Assembly (NCBI GenBank): GCA_000149265.1
Contig: CH003295.1
Location: 326,902 to 390,901 of the forward strand
Source of the DNA: Ciona savignyi
Taxonomy: Eukaryota > Chordata > Ascidiacea > Phlebobranchia > Cionidae
Direction of reading: 5' to 3'
DNA: 64,000 nucleotides
The notes under the pieces are model-generated. The model saw only the letters and a list, made by a program, of their open reading frames with translations. It had not been told where the DNA came from and did not search any database. Of this stretch, positions 1-11,182 are shown piece after piece; positions within the stretch are counted from its first letter, which is position 1, and every line of letters starts with the position of its first letter. The position numbers and the translations under genes were made by a program.

Positions 1-94
1 TAAGGCTAAATTCCCAAAACAGCCCGATTTATTTTTTAAGGGTTTCAGGAAATTCCCCTGGGTTTAGTAGACAAGTTTCTGTTTTTATAAGTGA

Positions 95-576
95 TGTAAC
101 TTCCCGACAAGGTGCTGGCTCCTAACACCTGTCTTAATGAGAGGTTGCAGTATGCTTATAGACGGCGTCTCTTATTCAGAGTTTGAAATAACGCGTCATT
201 GTCCAAAACTTCATGAATTTATTCGAATTTGAATGATGGCGAAAACGAAAAGTCTTGAAATGACGGTTTTCTAAGAAAAAATATATGTACAAGTTAATGA
301 TCACAAAAATTACTATTTTAAGAAATAAAACCAATATTTACCAAATTGTGACTGAACAGGAGCCAAAGCACGTCATACACATCTTAACAATAACCGATAA
401 TTCCAAACCTACTAAAACTACCAATAGACCGATTACCTCACGATAATGCTCAGGCAGTAAAAAACTAGCGTTTTATAGTTCAGTGAAATTGTGGGAAAAA
501 AGGGAATACAATAGCGATCTTATTCCCTCGTGACATCGATATAATATAAACAATAATGGCGACGATAAATCTTACA
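95..576 (-). repeat. 3' LTR of BEL copy 1
   Basis: 482 bp, bounded by TG and CA, directly repeated at 5054-5535 and about 95% similar by eye to the LTRs of copy 2. The adjoining C-run at 577-586 is the polypurine tract read on the minus strand. Confidence 0.93.
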
Positions 577-649
577 CTCCCCCCCCAAATTGCGAGATCG
601 TACAATTGAGCAATTAACAACTTAATTGATTTACGTCGCGTGTTAAGAT

Positions 650-3600
650 TCATTCAATGACTGGGCTAATGCCCGCATTCTCGTTGATCTGTAGCGGGTC
701 AACACTTTCATTGCGCACGTCCATAGCGGGTACTATGATACATAGTTTGTGCATCGGTCTCTTTAATTCGGTGTCACGTGCTTTGACTTGCACATTTTCG
801 AACTACACCGTGGCTGTCCGGGTACACGGAGGTGATTCTTCCAATGGACCATTGTGATCGTGGTGTTGTGTTTTCCACCAGAAAACACAACGTCTCCTAT
901 CTTCACGTTTTCTTTTCTGTTGTGCCATTTCTGGCGTGCGATGATAGTTCGGAGGTACTCTCCCGACCATCTGGCCCAAATTCGGTTGGCTAGATGTAGA
1001 ACGTAGCACCAGCGGCGTCGAGCGTAACATTGCCGTTCATTGGTCAAAGTTGGAGGCAGCTCACTTGACGGGTTCACCTTGAGCAGGAGGTTCGGTTTTA
1101 ATGGCGTCTCGCCATCGATATTCAGTGTAACGGGAGTGAGAGGTCGACAACTCAGTATTGCCTTGGACTCCAGCAGCAGGGTTGTCAGATGATCATCGTT
1201 AAATGTCTTTTCACCCTGAAATGGAAAGTAAAATCCGACGAACGGATCTAATCATTCTTTCCCAGGCTCCACCCATGTGTGAAGCGCAGGGAGGGTTGAA
1301 ATTGCATTGAATTTCGCGTTGTAGAACAAAGTCATGTATTTGATTTTGGTTCCATTCCTGGATGTCGGAGTAAATGTGAGACGGGTTTCCTTGTCGAGCA
1401 ATAAATCGTCGCAATGCATTAATCAGTGCGTTAGTTGAGTTTGTATCAAGTTTGTTATTGGTGGCCGCTCTCCAATCAATAAAATGTTGAGATTGAACAT
1501 ACCTTATCAGTGACCTCTTGGCGTGGGCAATTTCGGCGACTGTTAGACGAAAGGAAACTGGTTCTGGAACTCCATTCATTGCACGTGCTCGGGGATGCGC
1601 TCCAAATCTCAATATCCACGCAACTGCGGCCTTCAAACAATGCCAATTAGAATAGTGCGTTATCAGGATATCAGTGGCGGGAGTGGTTTCCTGTACGGAA
1701 AATAAGTTACTGGCTTGCTTATCGAACGCTTTAATGTCGTTGAGTGACATGTCCCCTTTCTTGAGCGCGTTGGGCCAGTATTCGAAGGAAGCTTGTAGCA
1801 ATTCGGGCTCTGTAAACCAAATGACATTGGAAATTAAGAAATCTGCGCTGGCGCCTCTTGATGCACAGTCGGCAGGGTTCAGTTTTGTTTGAACATGTCT
1901 CCAGTCGCGTGTACACGAATGCTTGGAAACAAATGCTAAGCGCCTAGACACAAAAATAGTGAACCTTCTGCGACCATTAAATATGTTTTGCAACACGACG
2001 GACGAATCTGTCCAAAACATGGACAGGCATAGCTCTAAACCGAGTTCCATTTTCAGAGATTGGCCCATTTTTACTGCAGTAACAACATCCACTAATTCTA
2101 ATCGAGATATGGATACGTCGTCTTTCGGTGCTAAACGAGATTTGCCCATTAAAAAGGTACAGCTTACCTCGTTATTGTAGCGGTTACAAACTCGCAGGTA
2201 ACATGCGACACCGTATATAGTCAATTTTCGATGCGTCGGCAAAGTAGTGTAGTTGGCATCGCTGAATATCCTCATGGCCTCGTAGACCGAAGCTTCGGGG
2301 AATGGATATGTCGTGCAGTCGTGCCAGGCTCGCGACCCATTTCTCCCATCTTTTAAGTTCTGGAAGAGGAATTGGTTTGCCCCATTCTATCTCCTGCTGA
2401 AACATGCCTTCGATATCTGCAACAAGTGCGATCGGGTCTCTGCGAAACCGTGTAAGCACCTCGACGAGACTATTTACAAGATCAGGGCCCTGCATGAGAA
2501 CCTGGTAATCGTGGCGCCATGGGAGGGGTGGTTCATATTGATTATCAACAAACTTAACTGATTTCTTCATAAGGTCATGTGATCTTCGGTCTTCAATCGA
2601 GGTCGGGAACCGAAGAAAGCTGTCGTTGAGGTCATCGAGATCGTCGATCATTGGTTTGAGATCGCTTTCATCCTTTAAAAACATAACGCTGGCCTTACAA
2701 TTGGAACGGCTTTTATCACCACAGGGGCCTAGAAGTGACCATCCTAGACGGGTTTTGACAGCGTCGGGACATCGACCATTTCCGCTTCTCATAGACTCGA
2801 CACGGAAAACTCGGGGAACGTTCGCCCCGATTAGCAGCTTGACTGATCCATCTTCGATCTGTGGAATTTTCACACCTTGCAAGTGATGGTGTCGCTGCAA
2901 CGCCTGCGGATCATGTAATACATTAGGATTCCCATATATCTTATCGACAGCAACGACGTCGGGAAGGTTATTCCAATCTTCGCCCTCCACAGGCTGGGCA
3001 GAGAGTGCAAGGGACAAAACTGTATCTAAAACACAAAATGATGTTAGGGTTTGCAACGTAATACAACGTGGTTTACCAGCAGCATTTGGTGAACTTACGA
3101 TCGACTCCTCACAGCGTGTTGTCGTGCAACCTTGATCGATAAATGCACAGGTAGCAACCTCTTTGTCTGCGTAACGGACTTTACCGGGAACAACGTTTAT
3201 ATAAACCTTGGCCGTGTTGGTACTGGTGCAGCATTCATCGATTTCAACAGCTGCGCTTATTTCGATACGCTCGTGCTTATACACACGGGGCGGGGGTTGG
3301 TGCCTACGGCTTACCGGTAAAGTATTTTGTACTTGTAGTGGCGACGTTAACTCTGCAACTGATTTCTTGTGATCGCTTAAGTTGGATCGAGCGTCTGCAA
3401 GCGAAGGCCGTGATGTACTGCGGTTGTTCGTTGTAACTACGGCAACAACGTTGGGTTGTAATGTTGGTGAGGTCGAGTCTAGAGCCTCCAAGATTTCTTC
3501 ATCTTTCCGAGCTTTAGAAACTGCCTTCGCGTATTCAAATTCTGGTTGTTTTTTGTTGGCGACACGCTCTGCTTCTATAGATTCGCGAGCTTTTTGATTG

Positions 3601-4068
3601 GCTTCTTTCGCTGCTACGCGTGTCCTTTCAGCAGCACGATCTGTTTGCTCCTTTGCACGCTTGCGTGTTTCGAACAACTCTGTCCATAGCTTGCTTGTAG
3701 GCAAGTTCGGCGAGTTTCAACCTGATTTGGCTTTTTCGGCGTTCACTCCGGATAAAGTTTGCAGTAGAAATTATGCTCGACGCACATCGGTTAGTCCTTG
3801 CTAATTGTGATTCAGCTTTATTTAACCACTGACGCACATGCGTATCGAACTCACGTTTCTGACTCTTTAACTGAGTTCTTGATATGTAAACATCTTCAAG
3901 CGGTTGATCTTCTGGAAAATTTACACATAAGTCCATTAGCTCGTCAAATACGCGGTCGATTATTGGTATGAGCTTACGTAGTGACGTCCTACCTACTGGA
4001 GAAAGCATTAGCCTTTCGGCATCCACGTAAAGTTGTTTGAGACAATTTAAAGTCTTTGGAATCTTCAT
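650..4068 (-). pseudogene. Broken gag-pol of BEL copy 1
   Basis: Four minus-strand reading frames (4068-3628, 3704-2184, 2275-1211, 1077-763) together match the order of a BEL/Pao polyprotein. They give a coiled-coil Gag-like start (MKIPKTLNCL), a DUF1758-type protease region whose active-site loop reads DQGC instead of D-x-G-S/T, the beginning of reverse transcriptase (LMQGPDLVNSLVEVLTRFRR), an A17/RNase H-like region (FADAS, FWTDSS), a short integrase piece (FNPPCASHMGGAWER) and a C-terminal DUF5641-like segment. The RT palm with its YxDD motif and most of the integrase core are deleted, and at least three frameshifts separate the pieces. It should make no working enzyme. Confidence 0.88.
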
Positions 4069-4111
4069 TTTGCGCCTTATCAGCAGGAATAACGGAATTG
4101 AAAACGTTCAG

Positions 4112-5032
4112 GAACGGGAATCGGCGACGGGAATCGGCAACTGGAATCGGCAACGGGAATCGGCGACGGGAATCGGCAACTGGAATCGGCAACGGGAATC
4201 GGCAACGGGAATCGGCAACGGGAATCGGCAACGGGAATCGGCAACGGGAATCGGCGACGGGAATCGTCAACGGGAATCGGCAACGGGAATCGGCAACGGG
4301 AATCGGCAACGGGAATCGGCAACGGGAATCGGCAACGGGAATCGGCAACGGGAATCGGCAACGGGAATCGGCAACGGGAATCGGCAACGGGAATCGGCGA
4401 CGGGAATCGTCAACGGGAATCGGCAACGGGAATCGGCAACGGGAATCGGCAACGGGAATCGGCAACGGGAATCGGGCAACGGGAATCGGCAACGGGAATC
4501 GGCAACGGGAATCGGCAACGGGAATCGGCAACGGGAATCGGCAACGGGAATCGGCAACGGGAATCGGCGACGGGAATCGGCAACGGGAATCGTCAACGGG
4601 AATCGGCAACGGGAATCGGCGACGGGAATCGTCAACGGGAATCGTCAACGGGAATCGGCAACGGGAATCGGCAACGGGAATCGGCAACGGGAATCGGCAA
4701 CGGGAATCGGCGACGGGAATCGTCAACGGGAATCGGCAACGGGAATCGGCGACGGGAATCGTCAACGGGAATCGGCAACGGGAATCGGCGACGGGAATCG
4801 GCAACGGGAATCGGCAACGGGAATCGGCAACGGGAATCGGCGACGGGAATCGGCAACGGGAATCGGCGACGGGAATCGGCAACGGGAATCGGCGACGGGA
4901 ATCGAGCAACGGGAATCGGCAACGGGAATCGGCAACGGGAATCGTCAATCGGCGACGGGAATCGGCAACGGGAATCGTCAACGGGAACGACGACTGGACG
5001 GGAACGATGACTGGATGTGAACGACGACGGTA
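4112..5032. repeat. 13-bp minisatellite in leader of BEL copy 1
   Basis: About 67 tandem copies of a 13-bp unit (plus-strand consensus CGGGAATCGGCAA) with point variants GGCGAC and GTCAAC. It sits between the 5' LTR and the first Gag codon. The unit is not a multiple of three and lacks stops, so several frames on both strands stay open for hundreds of codons. The array frays into CGACGACTGG-type degenerate units from about 4990. Confidence 0.95.
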
Positions 5033-5053
5033 GTTCAAGAAATTTGAAAACGA

Positions 5054-5535
5054 TGTAACTTCCCGACAAGGTGCTGGCTCCTAACACCTGTCTTAATGAG
5101 AGGTTGCAGTATGCTTATAGACGGCGTCTCTTATTCAGAGTTTGAAATAACGCGTCATTGTCCAAAACTTCATGAATTTATTCGAATTTGAATGATGGCG
5201 AAAACGAAAAGTCTTGAAATGACGGTTTTCTAAGGAAAAATATATGTACAAGTTAATGATCACAAAAATTACTATTTTAAGAAATAAAACCAATATTTAC
5301 CAAATTGTGACTGAACAGGAGCCAAAGCACGTCATACACATCTTAACAATAACCGATAATTCCAAACCTACTAAAACTACCAATAGACCGATTACCTCAC
5401 GATAATGCTCAGGCAGTAAAAAACTAGCGTTTTATAGTTCAGTGAAATTGTGGGAAAAAAGGGAATACAATAGCGATCTTATTCCCTCGTGACATCGATA
5501 TAATATAAACAATAATGGCGACGATAAATCTTACA
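5054..5535 (-). repeat. 5' LTR of BEL copy 1
   Basis: 482 bp, a direct repeat of 95-576, followed by the AGTGA target duplication at 5536-5540. Read on the minus strand it would carry the element's promoter. No TGG-initiated primer-binding site is visible just inside it. Confidence 0.93.
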
Positions 5536-5589
5536 AGTGACTCATGTTATGGAACAATTCTTAAAGTTTTAATCTGATTTGTAGACTGC

Positions 5590-7724
5590 TTATTATGGGT
5601 CCCAATTGAAAAATTGGGACACATATTGTTTTTGTCCGGTTTTTTTTTTCTTTTTTTTTTTTCTTTTTTTTTCGTCAAAGGTTTGACAGGCATGGCATGG
5701 CGCCCCGACATCTACCAGAAGGAATAATGGAATCGTTATGAAACTTAGCCATTTGTTGGACAACATGGTCTAGATATGCAGAAACCAAAATTTTGGGTGA
5801 TAAATCAAGGGGAATTCCCCTGGGAAGTTAAAAACCAAAACGGTATTTTTTATGAAAAAATTAGCTTTTTGTGGCATAGCGCTTAAACGGCTGCTCCAAT
5901 TTGAATAAGATTTGGTGGAACGTAAGTGCATTAGACACTGATTTAACACTTGGAAGAAATAAAAAAATTACCTAGGAAAATACCCTAAAAAATAAGATTT
6001 TGTTCTCAAATCATGATTAGTGACAGGCATGGCATGTCGCCCCGACATCTACCAAAAGGAATAACGGAATCGTAATGAAACTTAGCCATGTGTTAGACAA
6101 GATGGTCTAGATATGCAGAAACCAACATTTTGGGTGATAAATCAAGGGGAATTCCCCTGGGAGGTTAAAAACCAAAACGGTATTTTTTATGAAAAATTTA
6201 GATTTTTGTGGCATAGCGCTTATACGGCTGCTCCAATTTGAATAAGATTTGGTGGAATGTAAGTGCATTAGGCACTGATTTAACACTTGGAAGAAATAAA
6301 AAATTTACCTAGGGAAATACCCTAAAATAATATTTTGTTCTCAAGATCATGGGGGTGACGGGCATGGCATGCGTCCCCGACATCTACCAGGAAGGAAGAA
6401 TAAAATAATAATAAAGCTTTGTCATTGGTTAGACAACATGGTCGAGATACACAGGAGCAAAATTGTGGGTGATAAATCTAGGGGAATTCCCCAGAGACGT
6501 TAATAACCAAAACGGTATTTTTTTCTAAAAAACTAGTTTTTTTGGCATAGCGCTTAAACGGTTACTTCAATCTGATTCAAATTTGGTGGAATGTAAGTGC
6601 ATTACCTACTAATTTAACAATTAGAAAAAATAAAAAATAATATTCAGGGGAAATACCCTAAAACTAAGATTTTGTTTTCAAATCATGATTGTGACAGGCA
6701 TGGCATGACGCCCCGACATCTACCAAAAGGAATAATAAAATAGTAATAAAGCTTTGTCATTTGTTAGACAACATGGTCTAGATACACAGGAGCAAAATTG
6801 TGGGTGATAAATCTAGGGGAACTCCCCGGAGACGTTAAAATCCAAAACTGTTATTTTTCTAAAAAATAGCTTTTCGGAACATAGCGTTTAACCGGCTGCT
6901 CTAATTTTGATCAGATTTTGTGAAATGCTAGATCGTTAGCCACCCTGTGTAACTTAAAAGGAAGAAAACATTTACTTAGGGTAACTCCCTTAAAAACGAA
7001 AAGATGTTCCTGACTCATGATTGTGACAGACATGCCACAGACATGCCACAATGCACTTACATTCCACGAAATCTGATTCAAATTGTAACAGCCGTTCAAG
7101 CGCTATGCCCAAAAAAGGCTATTTTTTTAGAAAAAAATAGCGTTTTGGTTTTTATCATCCCAGATGAATTTCCCTAGATTTATTACCCAAAATTTTGGTT
7201 TCTGCATATCTAAACCATGTTGTCTAAACATGTTCCAATTTTCATTACGATTCCATTACTCCTTTTGGTAGATGTTGGGGCGACATTGCATGCCTGTCAC
7301 AATCATGATTTCAGTAAAAAATCGAAATTTTAGGGGGATTCCCCAGGTTAATTTTTTTTATTTCTTTTAAGAGTTAAATCAGTCACTTACACTCTTACTT
7401 TTCTCCAAATATGATCCAAATTAGAGCAGCCGTTCAAGCGCTATGCCACAAAAAGCTAAATTTTTCATAAAAAATACCGTTTTGGTTTTTAACCTCACAG
7501 GGGAATTCCCCTTGATTTATTATCCAAAATTTTGGTTTCTGCATATCTAGACCATGTTGTCTAACGAATGACTAAGTTTCATTACGATTCGGTTATTCCT
7601 TCTGGTAGATGTCGGGGCGCCATGCCATGCCAGTCAAACCTTTAACAAAAAACAAAAAAAAAAAAAAAAAAAAAACGGACAAAAACAATACGTGTCCCAT
7701 TTTTCCAAATGGAACCCATAATAA
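5590..7724. mobile_element. Foldback element of ~336-bp repeats
   Basis: The ends are long inverted repeats. Both read TTATTATGGGT from outside inward, continue through a GGGACAC..TATTGTTTTTGTCCG segment and reach a poly-T (left, ~5640-5672) or poly-A (right, ~7650-7675) run. Inside, four direct copies of a ~336-bp unit start near 5685, 6022, 6357 and 6693 with the motif GACAGGCATGGCATG..CCCCGACATCTACCA. About two more copies follow in the opposite orientation (motif near 7282 and 7636). Each unit has a GGGGAATTCCCC-type palindrome. I found no protein. The right end abuts the broken SLC43 copy directly. Confidence 0.8.
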
Positions 7725-8101
7725 ATGAAGAATAGGTTTGTTTTAAAGCAACCATGACCGAAATAGCGCTGTCAGCAAACTCGCTGTAAACACTGAAACT
7801 AATATACCTGTCCACGTCGACTTTTTTTTACTGTAGCCTTGTACCATACAGAAACGAATTGTTCCATCAGTTAGAATGCCATGGGCGGGTGAAATGGAAA
7901 CAGCAAGTACAAGCAAAATTCCAAAAATATTCGTAAGTCTTCCGACGTTTGCCTCGCTTTCAATGTTTGCGATCCAAGTGGAAAAACTTCCCAAGAAAAA
8001 TATCATTCGTAAGTTCAAAAGACAAAAGTAAAATTGAACAGACCAGTACAAAGGTGACTTTAAGCATTGGATTAACGTGACTTCACTGGATTCACAATGT
8101 A
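7725..8101 (-). pseudogene. 3' part of broken SLC43-type transporter duplicate
   Basis: Minus-strand coding sequence from ESSEVTLIQC to FTASLLTALF closely matches codons 280-390 of the intact plus-strand gene at 15873-17354. It is cut off from its 5' half (12436-13280) by BEL copy 2, whose target duplication ATGTA flanks both halves. One T is missing near 7758 (TTTCGG against TTTTCGG in the intact gene), shifting the frame. The last transmembrane segments are absent because homology stops at the foldback element at 7724. Confidence 0.9.
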
Positions 8102-8582
8102 TGTAACTTCCCGACAAGGTGTTGGCTCCTAACACCTGTCTTAATGAGAGGTTGCAGTATGCTTATAGACGGCGTCCTTTATTCAGAGTTTGAAATAACG
8201 CGTCATTATCCAAAACTTGTGAATTTATTCGAATTTGAATGATGGCGGAAATGAAAGGTCTTGAAATGACGGTTTTCTAAGGAAAAATATATGTACAATT
8301 TAATGATCACAAAAATTACTATTTTAAGAAATAAAACCAATATTTACCAAATTGTGACTGAACAGGAGCCAAAGCACGTCATACACATCTTAACAATAAC
8401 CGATAATTCCAAACCTACTAAAACTACCAATAGACCGATTACCTCACGATAATGCTCAGGCAGTAAAAAACTAGCGTTTTATAGTTCAGTGAAATTGTGG
8501 GAAAAAAGGAAATACAATAGCGATCTTATTCCCTCGTGACATCGATATAATATAAACAATAATGGCGACGATAAATCTTACA
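8102..8582 (-). repeat. 3' LTR of BEL copy 2
   Basis: 481-bp TG...CA repeat preceded by target duplication ATGTA and followed by the polypurine tract (C-run). It differs from the copy-1 LTRs at scattered positions such as GTTGG/GCTGG and CTTGTG/CTTCATG. Confidence 0.94.
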
Positions 8583-8655
8583 CTCCCCCCCCAAATTGCG
8601 AGATCGTACAATTGAGCAATTAACAACTTAATTGATTTACGTCGCGTGTTAAGAT

Positions 8656-11139
8656 TCATTCAATGACTGGGCTAATGCCCGCATTCTCGTTGATCTGTAG
8701 CGGGTCAACACTCTCATTGCGCACGTCCATAGCGGGTACTATGATACATAGTTTGTGTATCGGTCTCTTGAATTCGGTGTCACGTGCTTTGACTAGCACA
8801 TTTCGAACTACACCGTGGCTGTCCGGGTACACGGAGGTGATTCTTCGAATGAACCATTGTGATCGTGGTGTTGTGTTGTCCACCAGAAATACAACGTCTC
8901 CTATCTTCACGTTTTCTTTTCTTTTGTGCCATTTCTGGCGTGCGATGATAGTTCGTAGGTACTCTCCCGACCATCTGGCCCAAATTCGGTTGGCTAGATG
9001 TAGAACGTAGCGCCAGCGGCGTCGAGCGTAACTTTGCCGCTCAATGGTCAAAGTTGGAGGCAGCTCACTTGACGGGTTCACCTTGAGCAGGTGGTTCGGT
9101 GTTGATGGCGTTTCGCCATCGAAATCTAGGGTAACGGGAGTAAGAGGTCGACAATTCAATATTGCCTCGGACTCCAGCAGCAGGGTTGTCAGTTGATCAT
9201 CGTTCAATGTCTTTTCACCTGAAATGGAAAGTAAAATCCGACGAACGGATCTAATCATTCTTTCCCAGGCTCCACCCATGTGTGAAGCGCAGGGAGGGTT
9301 GAAATTCCATTGAATTTCGCGTTGTAGAAGAAATTCATTTATTTGATTTACACATAGTTTGTCCGGTTTGTGAGGGTTAGTAACGGGTTGGTGCGGTAGG
9401 TACCAGATTCTGCGGTCGGTGACGATTTCGTCATATGGCACCTTCTCTGAATAGCACTTTGTCATCATGTTGTTCACTTGCTCGACATACTTTTGTTTAA
9501 TATTTGAGGTTTGCACAAGTCGCTTTGCTAAAACTTTAAGGCGCCCCATCGCCATGGCGCCATTGTCTGGGAGAATCTCATAATCGTGGCGCCAAGGGAG
9601 GGATTGTTCATAATGAATATCAACAAACTTAACTGATTCCTTCATAAGGTCGTGTGCTCTTCGGTCTTCAATCGAGGTCGGGAACCGAAGAAAGCTGTCG
9701 TTGAGGTCATCGAGATCGTCGATCATTGGTTTGAGATCGCTTTCATCCTTTAAAAACATAGCGCTGGCCTTACAATTGGAACGGCTTTTATCACCACAGG
9801 AGCCTAGAAGTGACCATCCTAGACGGGTTTTGACAGCGTCGGGACATCGACCATTTCCGCTTCTCATAGACTCGACACGGAAAACTTGGGGACCGTTTGC
9901 CCCGATTAGCAGCTTGACTGATCCATCTTCGATCTGTGGAATTTTCACACCTTGCAAATGATGGTGTCGCTGCAACGCCTGCGGATCATGTAATACATTA
10001 GGATTCTTATATATCTTATCGACAGCAACGACGTCGGGAAGGTTATTCCAATCTTCACCCTTCACAGGCTGGGCAGAGAGTGCAAGGGACACTGTATCTA
10101 AAACACGAGATGATGTTAGGGTTTGCAACGTAATACAACGTGGATTACCAGCAGCTTTTGGTGAACTTACGGTCGACTCCTCACGGCGTGTTGTCGTGGA
10201 ACCTTGATCGATAAATGCATAAGTAGCAACCTCTTTGTCTGCGCAACGAACTTGACCGGGAACAACGTTTATATAAACCTTGTCCGTGTTGATACTGGCG
10301 CAGCATTCATTGATTTCAACAGCTGCGCTTATTTCAATACGCTCAGCCTTATACACACGGGGCGGGGGTTGGTGTCTACGGCTTACCGGTAAAGTATTTT
10401 GTACTTGTAGTGGCGACGTTAATTCTGCAACTGATTTCTTGTGATCGCTTAAGTTGGATCGAGCGTCTGCAAGCGAAGGTCGTACTGTAGTGCGGTTGTT
10501 CGTTGTAGCTGCGGCTATAACGATGGGTTTTAATGTTGGCGAGGTCAAGTCTACAGCCTCCGGGATTTCTTTATCTTCTCTGGCCTTAGAAACTGCTTTC
10601 GCGTATTCAAATTCTGGTTGTTTTTTGTTGGCGACACGCTCTGCTTCTATAGATTCGCGAGCTTTTTGATTGGCTTCTTTCGCTGCTACGCGTGTCCTTT
10701 CAGCAGCACGATCTGTTTGCTCCTTTGCACGCTTGCGTGTTTCGAACAACCTGTCCATAGCTTGCTTGTAGGCAAGTTCGGCTAATTTCAACCTGATTTG
10801 GCTTTTTCGGCGTTCACTCCGGATAAAGTTTGCAGTAGAAATTGTGCTCGACGTGTCGCGGTTAGTCCTTGCTAATTGCAATTCAGTTTTATTTAACCAC
10901 TGACGCACATGCGCATCGAACTCACGTTTCTGACTCTCCAACTGTATTCGTGATATGTTAATATCTTCAAGCGGTTGATCTTCTGGAAAATTTACACAAA
11001 AGTCCATTAGCTCGTCAAATAAGCGGTCGATTATTGGTATGAGCTTACGTAGTGACGTCCTACCTACTGGAGAAAGCATTAGCCTTTCAGCATCCACGTA
11101 AAGTTGTTTGAGACAATTTAAAGTCTTTGGAATCTTCAT
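8656..11139 (-). CDS. Internally deleted BEL/Pao polyprotein, 827 aa
   Basis: A single open frame. Residues 1-130 are helical, and 110-190 are Lys/Arg/Glu/Ala-rich, probably coiled coil (Gag-like). Residues 255-450 resemble the DUF1758 protease-type domain of Pao elements, with AFIDQGS at 308-314. Residues 515-596 run up to the start of reverse transcriptase (RRIWYLPHQPVTNPHKPDKL). At about 597 the chain jumps in frame to the end of the integrase (EFLLQREIQWNFNPP, ASHMGGAWER), followed by a DUF5641-like C-terminus (CRPLTPV; RRRWRYV; WFIRRI). RT, RNase H and the integrase catalytic triad are absent. Start: first Met after the minisatellite. A zinc-knuckle Gag motif is also missing. It can only be mobile with enzymes from another element; whether the protein is made is unknown. 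Confidence 0.85.
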   Translation of the reverse strand: MKIPKTLNCLKQLYVDAERLMLSPVGRTSLRKLIPIIDRLFDELMDFCVNFPEDQPLEDINISRIQLESQKREFDAHVRQWLNKTELQLARTNRDTSSTISTANFIRSERRKSQIRLKLAELAYKQAMDRLFETRKRAKEQTDRAAERTRVAAKEANQKARESIEAERVANKKQPEFEYAKAVSKAREDKEIPEAVDLTSPTLKPIVIAAATTNNRTTVRPSLADARSNLSDHKKSVAELTSPLQVQNTLPVSRRHQPPPRVYKAERIEISAAVEINECCASINTDKVYINVVPGQVRCADKEVATYAFIDQGSTTTRREESTVSSPKAAGNPRCITLQTLTSSRVLDTVSLALSAQPVKGEDWNNLPDVVAVDKIYKNPNVLHDPQALQRHHHLQGVKIPQIEDGSVKLLIGANGPQVFRVESMRSGNGRCPDAVKTRLGWSLLGSCGDKSRSNCKASAMFLKDESDLKPMIDDLDDLNDSFLRFPTSIEDRRAHDLMKESVKFVDIHYEQSLPWRHDYEILPDNGAMAMGRLKVLAKRLVQTSNIKQKYVEQVNNMMTKCYSEKVPYDEIVTDRRIWYLPHQPVTNPHKPDKLCVNQINEFLLQREIQWNFNPPCASHMGGAWERMIRSVRRILLSISGEKTLNDDQLTTLLLESEAILNCRPLTPVTLDFDGETPSTPNHLLKVNPSSELPPTLTIERQSYARRRWRYVLHLANRIWARWSGEYLRTIIARQKWHKRKENVKIGDVVFLVDNTTPRSQWFIRRITSVYPDSHGVVRNVLVKARDTEFKRPIHKLCIIVPAMDVRNESVDPLQINENAGISPVIE

Positions 11140-11182
11140 TTTGCGGCTTATCAGCAGGAATAACGGAATTGAAAACGTTCAG

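Larger units (their letters stand above)
95..5535 (-). mobile_element. BEL/Pao LTR retrotransposon, copy 1 (non-autonomous, degenerate)
   Basis: A complete LTR element on the minus strand. Two 482-bp LTRs (95-576 and 5054-5535) start TGTAAC on the plus strand and end CTTACA; I found one mismatch between them, near 'TAAGAAAA/TAAGGAAA'. The 5-bp target duplication AGTGA lies at 90-94 and 5536-5540, the length usual for BEL/Pao. A purine tract (C-run at 577-586 on the plus strand) abuts the 3' LTR, which fixes the orientation. The interior holds a 13-bp minisatellite and then a broken gag-pol region. The near-identical LTRs imply a recent insertion, although the coding region is badly damaged, so it probably moved with proteins supplied by another copy. 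Confidence 0.93.

Noticed and set aside
3989-5087. Long ORFs (up to 349 codons) over the first minisatellite on both strands
   Set aside because: They follow from a stop-free 13-bp unit cycling through frames; no start context, domain or splice evidence supports a protein.
5685-7636. Regularly spaced ~336-bp units as a possible CRISPR-like or satellite array
   Set aside because: The whole unit is repeated rather than short repeats with unique spacers, orientation flips midway, and the host is an animal. A foldback element fits better.
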